Source: Actinoalloteichus caeruleus DSM 43889
Lineage (GTDB): Bacteria > Actinomycetota > Actinomycetes > Mycobacteriales > Pseudonocardiaceae
Reading direction: 5' to 3'
Assembly: GCF_000429185.2 (NCBI RefSeq)
Contig: NZ_AUBJ02000001.1
Span: 3,782,001 to 3,846,000, forward strand
DNA length: 64,000 nucleotides
Position numbers and translations under genes: made by a program. Positions 18,691 to 25,313 of the stretch are shown here, piece by piece. The notes beneath the pieces are model-generated. The model was not told the DNA's origin, searched no databases, and saw only the letters and a program-made list of their open reading frames with translations. The number at the start of each line of letters is the position of its first letter. Within the stretch, counting starts at the first letter, position 1.

Positions 18691-18921
18691 TCAGGCGGCC
18701 GACCTCCGTCCGAACTCCCGCTCCCCCTCCACCTCGACGTCCGACGCCCCTCCTCGCGGGGACACCGCACCCCGCCGGAAGGCGCGTAACTCCCAGCGCA
18801 CCCGGTCCACGACGCGACGACGTCGTCGTGACCGGCGCACGTACCGCGCCAGCGGACAGACCAGCGTCAGCACCCACCAACTCACCATGATCCCGATCAC
18901 AGTGCCACTCATCATGGACAT
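18691..18921 (-). CDS. Small membrane protein with basic cytoplasmic tail
   Basis: The 76-residue product is unrecognised. It starts MSMMSGTVIGIMVSWW, forming one membrane helix (about 5-24). An Arg-rich stretch follows (YVRRSRRRRRVVDRVRW), then an acidic tail. ATG 18921 is supported by GGAGGAGG 8 bases upstream, the best ribosome site in this part of the window; a GTG three codons earlier overlaps that site. It stands alone, 189 bp after the protease start and divergent from the type VII-like operon. Confidence 0.6.
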   Translation of the reverse strand: MSMMSGTVIGIMVSWWVLTLVCPLARYVRRSRRRRRVVDRVRWELRAFRRGAVSPRGGASDVEVEGEREFGRRSAA

Positions 18922-19233
18922 GATCAGCACCTCCTCCGTTGGCCGAGAGCACGTGCCCCCGGAGGGATGACGTCCCAGCCGTGATCTTCACTCGAACGGA
19001 TCAACACGGTCGTTCCGAGCCTCCGCTCCCACCGGGGTCACGTCACCAGGCACGGCGCGTGCCGGGACGCCGGGCCGCACCCCGGTGGTGGGCCGACGGG
19101 ACGCCGACCGCTGACCGCCCCGAACGGCCGCGGGCGATGCACCCGGTCAGGGGATCTACCCGGAGCACACCTCCTGGTTGACTGGAGGCGCGGCCGATCA
19201 CCGAGCACGCCAACACTCCACGGAGGAGTCGGC
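18922..19233. other. Divergent promoter region of small membrane protein and type VII-like operon
   Basis: This 312-bp stretch has no gene. Before the rightward operon there is a TTGACT motif near 19178 and the ribosome site GGAGGAG just before ATG 19234. No clear -10 box could be assigned. Confidence 0.4.
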
Positions 19234-19674
19234 ATGACCTCAGGCGCGTCCGACCGGGTAGGGCACCTCCTGCGTTCGTTCGAGGAACGCGCACGGCAGG
19301 TCACGGAACTCGGCCAACGGTTGAGCGGGGTTCGAGGAGTCGCCACCAGTTCCGGTGGGGTGGTGACGGCGACCGTCACGCCCTCCGGAGCACTCGTCGA
19401 CCTCCGGCTCTCCCCGGCCGCCACCGACCGGAGCCACGTGGCGCTGCGACAGGAGATCCTGGAGACGGTGCGGGCGGCGACACGCGATGCCGCCGAGCGC
19501 CTGGAGGAGATGGTCGGTCCCGTGCTCGGCGAGGACGCCCAGCGCATCCGGGACGCGGTGTCCTCCGCCGGTGACTTCCCGGTCCCCCGTCCGGACGAGG
19601 ACCCCCCGTCCGCACCCCGGGGTGACCCCGGCGGTGGTCCGTCCGACGAACCGCCCGAGACCTTCCTGCGGTAG
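19234..19674 (+). CDS. YbaB/EbfC-family protein, first gene of type VII-like operon
   Basis: The 146-residue product has the YbaB fold pattern: an N-terminal helix (VGHLLRSFEERARQVTEL), then a central VVTATVTPSGALVDLRLSP strand region, then a long helix to about residue 110. A Pro/Asp/Gly-rich disordered tail follows. Generic YbaB proteins bind DNA, but the actinobacterial members placed beside WXG-type genes may have another role in secretion loci. The ATG at 19234 follows GGAGGAG. The next gene begins 8 bp after its stop. Confidence 0.75.
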   Translation: MTSGASDRVGHLLRSFEERARQVTELGQRLSGVRGVATSSGGVVTATVTPSGALVDLRLSPAATDRSHVALRQEILETVRAATRDAAERLEEMVGPVLGEDAQRIRDAVSSAGDFPVPRPDEDPPSAPRGDPGGGPSDEPPETFLR

Positions 19675-19682
19675 GAGGCGAC

Positions 19683-20015
19683 GTGACCGGGTTCGACGTC
19701 GATCCGGAGGCGCTGCTGGCCCACGGGGCCGGCAGTGAGCGACTCGCGGACAAGTTCGAGGAGCTGGGTGCGCTACTCGACCGCGCCAGGGTGGACGACC
19801 AGTGCTTCGGCCCGATCGGGGACGCGCTGCACCTCAGCGGCGGATACCACTCCGCGCTGGAGGAGTGCGAGGCGCTCGCCACCCAGGCCGCCGGTTTCCT
19901 GCGGACCGGGGCCGAGATGACCAGGGAGAGCGCCGCCACCTACCTCGGCGTCGACGACGGCCTGGCCCGCGCGCTGGAGTCGATCGGGGACACCCTGCGC
20001 GGAGGTGGGCGGTGA
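19683..20015 (+). CDS. EspC-like type VII secretion target (helical hairpin protein)
   Basis: The 110-residue, almost wholly helical protein starts MTGFDVDPEALLAHGAGSERLADKFEEL. Its length and the pattern DVDPEALLAHA...LA resemble EspC/ESX-associated and WXG100-related substrates. It has no cysteine pair and no clear WXG turn, although GPIGD and SGGYH lie near the middle. It overlaps the next gene by 4 bp. It is probably a partner of the large WXG protein that follows. A secretion-signal YxxxD/E is not evident. Confidence 0.65.
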   Translation: MTGFDVDPEALLAHGAGSERLADKFEELGALLDRARVDDQCFGPIGDALHLSGGYHSALEECEALATQAAGFLRTGAEMTRESAATYLGVDDGLARALESIGDTLRGGGR

Positions 20016-21151
20016 CCGGCCCACCCAGCTTCGAGGAACTGAACGAGAACGCGGACCAGCGCGGCTGGTTCGGCCAGGCCGCGGCCCGGGGCAGCTCCTG
20101 GTCCGGGGCCTACCAGGACCTCCAGGACGCGACCACACCGCCCGAGATCACCGCCGCGACCATCACGGGACGCCTGGAACTGTTGGAGGCAATCCGGTCA
20201 CCGGGACAGGCCCTGGTCGGCAACGGGCTCGGCTTCCTGGTGTCCATCGTGCTCAGCCCCCTGGTGGAGATCGCCGAGTGGGCCATCGGCGACCCGGAGC
20301 AGATGCGGGCCACTGGGGAGGGCTGGGAACAGGTCGCCCGCTGGCTGGACGAGGTCTCGGAGGCCGAGGGTCGACGAGCCGAGGCCACGGAGGACTCGTG
20401 GCGGGGTGAGGCCGGAGACGCCTTCCGCTCGCGGTTCGCGGAATTCGCGGAGGGCGTCGCCGCCCTCGCCGCCGACATCCGCGACCTGCGGCAGGTCCTG
20501 GACCTGGTCGCCGACCTGTTCGACGCCTTCGTCGAGTTCACCATCCAGCTCATCACCGAACTGGTCATCGGGCTGATCGTCTCCTGGTTGGCCGCGCTCG
20601 CGGCGGCCTGGATCACCGCCGGAGCCTCGGTCGCCGCCGCGAACGTGACCACCACCATCCAGGTCGGGAGCACCGGGATCCGGCTCACCATGAGGGTCAC
20701 CAGGCTGCAACAGCGGATCGGGCAGCTGGTGCGCAGGCTGGAGGCGCTGCTCACTCGACTGCGGGGCCCCTTCCGGGACCTCGTCAACCAGGCGGGGTCG
20801 CTGCGAAGCGGCAACGCCGCGCAGCGGTTCGCGATGCGGCGCGTCGACGGGAACCCGTTGGTCAACATCTTCACGAGGGCCGATGGGAGCACGCTCGCGT
20901 CCACCACGGGCAACCGGTTCTCCGCCGGCGTCGAGGGCACCCAGGCGCTGGCCACCAACATCAGCGAGGCCGTGTTGCGGAACGCGCTCGGCGGTCAGAG
21001 CAGGACCAGCGGAGCGGCGATGGCCGCGGCGGGCGACCAGCTCACCTCGGCCGCGATCGAGCAGGGCGCGGAACTCGCCCATGACGCGGCGACACCCGAA
21101 CCCTCCGCTGAGGAACGACGAGCCGCCCAGGAACGGGGATTCCAGTGGTAG
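20012..21151 (+). CDS. Large WXG-containing protein resembling the N-terminal half of type VII polymorphic toxins
   Basis: The 379-residue product has an N-terminal region with LVGNGLGFLVSIVLSPLVEIAEWAIGDP. A WXG100-like helical hairpin follows, with the turn DSWRGEAGDAFRSRF (WxG) near residue 130-144, then a hydrophobic membrane-like segment at about 180-210 and a helical C-terminal region. CpnT-type toxins carry a toxin domain after such a module. Here the tail (PSAEERRAAQERGFQW) has no recognisable enzyme domain. GTG 20012 overlaps the previous stop, and its own stop overlaps the next start by 7 bp. Confidence 0.65.
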   Translation: MTGPPSFEELNENADQRGWFGQAAARGSSWSGAYQDLQDATTPPEITAATITGRLELLEAIRSPGQALVGNGLGFLVSIVLSPLVEIAEWAIGDPEQMRATGEGWEQVARWLDEVSEAEGRRAEATEDSWRGEAGDAFRSRFAEFAEGVAALAADIRDLRQVLDLVADLFDAFVEFTIQLITELVIGLIVSWLAALAAAWITAGASVAAANVTTTIQVGSTGIRLTMRVTRLQQRIGQLVRRLEALLTRLRGPFRDLVNQAGSLRSGNAAQRFAMRRVDGNPLVNIFTRADGSTLASTTGNRFSAGVEGTQALATNISEAVLRNALGGQSRTSGAAMAAAGDQLTSAAIEQGAELAHDAATPEPSAEERRAAQERGFQW

Positions 21152-21861
21152 AGGTGCTCGCGGCACGGCACACCTGGTGCGCGCCGAGCGAACGGATCCG
21201 GCTCGCGACGCCCCTCGGGGCCCGGCTGCGGTTCGACGTCGCGGGTCTGGACGAACACGGCGCGCCTCGGCGGGGTTGGCTCGCCAGGACGTCCGGCGCC
21301 GTCGGCGGCGCGGCGGGAGGCGCGCTCCTCGGGCTGGTGGACGCCCTCTCCGGCAACGACAACCTCAGCTCCGACCCTGGCCAGGTGCCCACCACCCTGG
21401 TCACCGGCCCGGGTCCGGAGTGCCTCGCGGTGTCCACCCTCAGTGGGGTGGACACGCTCGCTCCGGGTGACCACTGGTTCCTCACCTCCACCCGGCTGGC
21501 CCTGCTCTCCTTCCTGCCCTCCGGCACCGAGGCGACCGGTTCCACGAGCGGAACACCCGCGGAGGCGGACACCGGCCTGCTCGACCGGGCCCGACGCTTC
21601 GGCACCGGCATCCTCGGCAACGGGGACCCGGCAGCGCCACCCCTCCGGGGCAGTCTGCCTCTCGCCACCGCACGGGTGGAACTGCCGGCCAGTCGGGTCC
21701 GGTCGGTGGGGGTGGTGGCGAGGAAGCAGGGCGGCGGCAGCAGCGGCGTCCCCCCGCACTACCTGCGTGTCGTCCTCGACGACGGGTCCGCGTTCGAACT
21801 CGCCGCCCCCGGCCGGACCGAGGCGGCTGCCCGCCGAATGCTCGCCCTCGCGTCCTCCTGA
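21145..21861 (+). CDS. Unknown protein of the type VII-like operon (PH/GRAM-like pattern)
   Basis: The 238-residue product is unrecognised. It has no signal peptide; a Gly/Ala-rich short hydrophobic stretch (SGAVGGAAGGALLGLVDAL) lies at about 50-70. The strands HWFLTSTRLALLSFLP and PPHYLRVVLDDGSAFEL resemble the WxxT-x-RL and final strand-helix of PH/GRAM-like domains. It shares a general pattern with the next gene (LSNRRLAVL, GFTFVDGSSLLV), so the two may be distant paralogues. The start GTG 21145 overlaps the WXG gene stop. Confidence 0.6.
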   Translation: MVEVLAARHTWCAPSERIRLATPLGARLRFDVAGLDEHGAPRRGWLARTSGAVGGAAGGALLGLVDALSGNDNLSSDPGQVPTTLVTGPGPECLAVSTLSGVDTLAPGDHWFLTSTRLALLSFLPSGTEATGSTSGTPAEADTGLLDRARRFGTGILGNGDPAAPPLRGSLPLATARVELPASRVRSVGVVARKQGGGSSGVPPHYLRVVLDDGSAFELAAPGRTEAAARRMLALASS

Positions 21862-21897
21862 CCCGCACCCGACCCCGAACCAGAACGGAACCTCCTG

Positions 21898-22575
21898 GTG
21901 TCCCGCGAACTCACCGCACGAGCGCTGTCCCGAACCTGGACCCGGGCCGAACGGGGCGAACTGCTGCTCGCCGTGCTCGGTGGCCCCGGCGCCGGGCACC
22001 TGGGGTCGAGCCTCGGCGGCCGAACCCACCTGCCCCACCGCCCCACCGCGCCAAGCGCGCTCGCCACCAACACCGACATCGCGCGACCCGCGCTCACCGC
22101 CCCACTGGCGGCCGGCGGGTGGTCGGACGACGAGTGGGCCCACGACCCGGCGATGTGGGGGTGGATCACCGGGGTGGACCCCGGGGACCACGCGGTCCGG
22201 TTGGGCGACGCGCTGACCCACGCCGGCGCACGCTGTCGCCTCGCCCTGTCCAACCGCCGGCTCGCGGTGCTGGTGGAGGCGGGCGAGGTGGCGAGCGGCG
22301 AGCCGGCCCAGGCCTCACCCGGGGGGCACGAAGCCGGTTTCGCGGGCCGTCTCGGCGGCCTGCTGCGCCAGGTGCGGGGTGGGGCCGGTGAACGTGGCGT
22401 CGTCGCCCTGCACGAGGTGGACCGTCCGGAGCTCCGGTCGGTCTCGGCGGCGCCGCTCGGCCGCGCCGCGCTTCCCGAGTGGTTCCTGGGGTTCACCTTC
22501 GTGGACGGCTCCTCCCTGCTCGTCCGCCACGAGGACCCCGAGCAGCTGGTGGAGACCCTCCGCCTGAACCCGTGA
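21898..22575 (+). CDS. Unknown protein of the type VII-like operon, possible paralogue of the previous gene
   Basis: The 225-residue product is unrecognised. It contains a WSDDEWAHDPAMWGWITG stretch rich in Trp and acid. A middle part reads CRLALSNRRLAVLVEAGE, and the final segment FLGFTFVDGSSLLVRHEDPEQLVETLRLNP resembles a PH-like last strand and helix. GTG 21898 lies 36 bp after the previous stop, and no better start was found. It ends the operon. Immunity, chaperone or lipid-binding roles are all possible; nothing in the sequence decides. Confidence 0.55.
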   Translation: MSRELTARALSRTWTRAERGELLLAVLGGPGAGHLGSSLGGRTHLPHRPTAPSALATNTDIARPALTAPLAAGGWSDDEWAHDPAMWGWITGVDPGDHAVRLGDALTHAGARCRLALSNRRLAVLVEAGEVASGEPAQASPGGHEAGFAGRLGGLLRQVRGGAGERGVVALHEVDRPELRSVSAAPLGRAALPEWFLGFTFVDGSSLLVRHEDPEQLVETLRLNP

Positions 22576-23072
22576 CCTGAGGCCCGGACCCGGCAGCGCA
22601 TTCCGTGTCACGCGGCGTCGGTGGTGGCCAGCTGACGCCGTATCAGCGGGAGGAAGCGCGGAAATCCCTCACGACAAGGAGGAACCACCTCGTCAGGAAA
22701 CGACGTACCCGAGGATGAACCGGCTCCGGGGCAACGCGATTCTCCGCAATCGTGATCCGCCCAGCGAACAGCACACTACTGGACCAGGCCGCACGTCCCC
22801 GGCCCGCCTACGGCTCATCACACACCCATACCGCCCGGGACGGAATTCACCGAGCCACACCACCCCGACATTTCCCCTGCGGACAGGGAACAGGAGACCC
22901 CCTCGCTCCCGCTGCCCCGGCTGTCGGCCACGTGCCGCCGAGGACGAGTGCCCCGATCTGGTGAAGCTGGGCGACCAAGTCCCACGTCAGGGGCGCCGCT
23001 GGCACGATTTCTCCCAGGCCCCGGCCGTTCGCGCACGGCGGCTCGAGACCAGCGACGAGTACGGGTCAGGCG
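22576..23072. other. Gene-poor stretch before the motif-bearing membrane protein
   Basis: In about 500 bases no frame has convincing codon bias or homology. A GGAGGAA at 22678-22684 is not followed by a plausible start at the right spacing. Base composition is less GC-skewed than in the neighbouring genes. Confidence 0.45.
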
Positions 23073-23549
23073 ATGCGAGAGTACGAGTACGAGGACGAGG
23101 ACGACTGCGCGGACGAGGATGACGACGAGGAATTCGCCCACATCAACCATTACTCGGGCGACGTGACCAACGTCGTGCGGGCGCGTGACATCCACGGGGA
23201 TGTCAATTACTACGAGCGCGATCACGGAGTGTTCCACTACCACATATTCCGGTACGCGGGAGCCACTCTGTTCCTCACCCTGTTCGTCACAGCGGCCGCC
23301 TACTCCCATCTGGTCAACGACATGCGGCTCACGTGGTGGGAGTGGGCACTGCTACCGGTTGTCACCGCGGGCCTGGTCCTAGTGATGTTCCACACCCACT
23401 CCTGGATATACCCCAATCCCAGCTTTCGTTCGTTCCGCGCATTTCTTGCCATCGCACTCATCGCACTTGGGTACAACTACGGTCCTCAGCTGGATGTCGT
23501 TGGGGATGTCTCGCCCGTACTCGCGCACTGGATCGTGCTGCGGTTCTGA
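23073..23549 (+). CDS. Small acidic membrane protein with RHIM-like/BASS3-like amyloid motif
   Basis: The 158-residue product opens with a highly acidic segment (residues 1-20). Residues 25-47 follow the pattern N-H-x-S-G-x-V-x-N-V-V-x-A-R-D-I-H-G-D-V. Actinobacterial proteins with N-x-V-x-G-x-V-V-Q-A-x-x-I-x-G-x-V-H repeats are grouped as RHIM-like bacterial amyloid signalling motifs (BASS3, from memory). Three membrane helices follow at about 61-78, 92-107 and 121-137. There is no strong ribosome site; ATG 23073 is the only start that includes the acidic segment. In the known systems such motifs couple receptors to effectors. Here the effector would be the membrane part. Confidence 0.6.
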   Translation: MREYEYEDEDDCADEDDDEEFAHINHYSGDVTNVVRARDIHGDVNYYERDHGVFHYHIFRYAGATLFLTLFVTAAAYSHLVNDMRLTWWEWALLPVVTAGLVLVMFHTHSWIYPNPSFRSFRAFLAIALIALGYNYGPQLDVVGDVSPVLAHWIVLRF

Positions 23550-23720
23550 GCGGTCACGCGTGAGGACCGAGGTGGCGGTGGTACCGATGCGTGCCGATCG
23601 GGCGGCGTAGGGCTCGCCGCGAGCGCCGTCGGGAAGACGTCGCCGCGATCAGCGGCCAAGCCCGTCGCAGCCGGACCCGTCCCATCGATCTCCTACCCGA
23701 CGAGAGCCCCCGAACGCGAC

Positions 23721-23750
23721 GAAGCCCAGGCCTCGGGAGACCTGGGCTTC
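23721..23750 (-). terminator. Terminator after tRNA-Thr
   Basis: A perfect 10-bp inverted repeat (23721-23730 with 23741-23750) with a 10-base loop starts 6 bases after the tRNA 3' end on the minus strand. There is no T run. Confidence 0.75.
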
Positions 23751-23756
23751 GGGCTG

Positions 23757-23830
23757 AGCCGCCTGAGGGAATCGAACCCTCGACCTACGCATTACGAGTG
23801 CGTCGCTCTGGCCGACTGAGCTAAGGCGGC
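23757..23830 (-). tRNA. tRNA-Thr (CGU anticodon)
   Basis: Read on the minus strand, the 7-bp acceptor stem GCCGCCT/AGGCGGC closes. The D arm has GAGC/GCTC pairing. The anticodon stem ACGCA/TGCGT holds the loop CTCGTAA, giving anticodon CGT. The T arm GAGGG-TTCGATT-CCCTC is canonical. The discriminator is T, and CCA is not encoded. It reads ACG threonine codons. Confidence 0.95.
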
Positions 23831-23998
23831 GCGCTGCGGGCACAGCACGAACAGTCTAGCGAACGGGGAGCGACCGGGACGAGCGGGGTCGGTATTCCGG
23901 CGACCTCGTGCCTGCCCACGGGAGGAGGCAGGCGGGTCCGCCCGCGCCCCGTCCGAGGCAGCGGGGCCAGTGCCCCGCACACCGGGAGCTCGGTCAGG

Positions 23999-25243
23999 TC
24001 AGCCGCGCCACAGCACCATGAGCATGGCCTCCACGGCGATGCGCGGTTTGACGTTCGCGGCGAGCGCGTCCCGGCACTCCAGTACCGACTCCAGCCGGCG
24101 CAGCGTCGACTCCGGCGTCCACCGCGCCGCCGCCGACCGGCTGTCCGCCTCCCGGTCCGGGTGGTTCAGCGGCACCGCCGCCCCGGCCGAGAGGACGAGT
24201 ACGTCCCGGTAGAAGGCCGTGAGGTCGATCAGCGCCTGGTCCAGCGAGTCACGCTGGGTGCGGGTGGTCCGGGACTTCTGCCGCTTCTCCAGCTCCCGGA
24301 CGGCGGCGTTCGCTCCTCTGGTCGCCGCGGCGGTGCCCTTCCCCGTTCCGCCGGCGCCCATCGCCGTGCGCAGCGCCTCCTTCTCCTCCTCGTTCCGGAT
24401 CTCGTTGGCTTCGACCGCGTCGGTCTCAGCGGCCTTGACCAGCTCGTCCGCGCACCGGAACACGTCGGCGGACCGGTGGAGCGCGGTGGGTATCGCCAGC
24501 ACCGCCGCACGACGCTGCCTGGCGGCCTCGTCCGCCGCCAGGCGACGTGCCCGCTCCACGTGGCCCCCGCACACCGAAGCAGCCCAGTCGGCGAGTTCGG
24601 GGTCCACTCCGTCGTGGTCACGCAGTGCCCTGGCGATCTCCGCTGGGCGGGGGGTACCCAGCGCCAGCGGCCGGCATCGGGACCGGATGGTCACCGGGAC
24701 GTCGTCGGGGTGGTCCGAGGGGGCGCACAGCAGGAACACCGTCCGCTCCGCTGGTTCCTCCACCGCCTTGAGCAGCGCGTTCGCCGCCCCCTCCGTCAAC
24801 CTGTCCGCGTCCTCCACCAACACCACCTGCCAGCGGCCGGCGGTGGGTCGCCTGGCCGCCGTCTGCACGAGAGCGCGCATCTCGGCGACCGAGATCGACA
24901 ACCCGTCCGGCGCGACGATCCGCAGGTCCGCGTGGGTCCCGGCGAGCGCGGTACGGCACCCCTGGCAGGCTCCGCACCCGGGTACCGGACCGGGGACGAC
25001 GCACTGGAGCGCGGCGGCGAACACCCGCGCCACCGTCGTCTGCCCGGAGCCGGGGGGGCCGGTCAACAGCCAGGCGTGGGTCATGGCGCCCCCGCCAGTC
25101 CCTCCGCCGGAGACCGCCCCGGCCGCGGCGACCGCGGCGGCGTACAGCTCGGCCAGCACCGACCGCTGGCCCACGACCTCCGCCCAGACACCGGTGGTGG
25201 GAACCGCCGGCTGGCCGAGGACGGCTTCCACGCTCCCAGTCAT
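23999..25243 (-). CDS. holB: DNA polymerase III subunit delta'
   Basis: Delta' is part of the clamp loader that places the sliding clamp on primed DNA. The 414-residue product has the RuvB-like fold. Its Walker A position reads GPPGSGQTT, where Gln replaces the usual Lys, consistent with delta' being ATPase-inactive. The zinc module CGACQGC follows, then LVEDADRLTEGAANALLKAVEEP (Walker B/sensor) and TIRSRC. A charged insert (about 270-320) is typical of actinobacteria. ATG 25243 was chosen; GTG 25249 is an alternative. It lies between tRNA-Thr and the MFS-kinase gene, as in Streptomyces. Confidence 0.92.
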   Translation of the reverse strand: MTGSVEAVLGQPAVPTTGVWAEVVGQRSVLAELYAAAVAAAGAVSGGGTGGGAMTHAWLLTGPPGSGQTTVARVFAAALQCVVPGPVPGCGACQGCRTALAGTHADLRIVAPDGLSISVAEMRALVQTAARRPTAGRWQVVLVEDADRLTEGAANALLKAVEEPAERTVFLLCAPSDHPDDVPVTIRSRCRPLALGTPRPAEIARALRDHDGVDPELADWAASVCGGHVERARRLAADEAARQRRAAVLAIPTALHRSADVFRCADELVKAAETDAVEANEIRNEEEKEALRTAMGAGGTGKGTAAATRGANAAVRELEKRQKSRTTRTQRDSLDQALIDLTAFYRDVLVLSAGAAVPLNHPDREADSRSAAARWTPESTLRRLESVLECRDALAANVKPRIAVEAMLMVLWRG

Positions 25244-25313
25244 CCCCACATTGTGCAGTCCCCCGCGAGGGGCCCCCGGAGCGGGCGAGCCCCTCGCGAA
25301 CGGACCCGGCGGC

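Noticed and set aside
22715-23122. Rightward 135-codon frame before the motif-bearing membrane protein
   Set aside because: Composition is Arg/Pro-rich with weak third-position bias and it overlaps the better supported gene at 23073 in another frame.
23073-23549. CRISPR- or toxin-antitoxin-type toxin
   Set aside because: No antitoxin-sized partner overlaps it and no nuclease or kinase motif is present; the motif and membrane helices point elsewhere.
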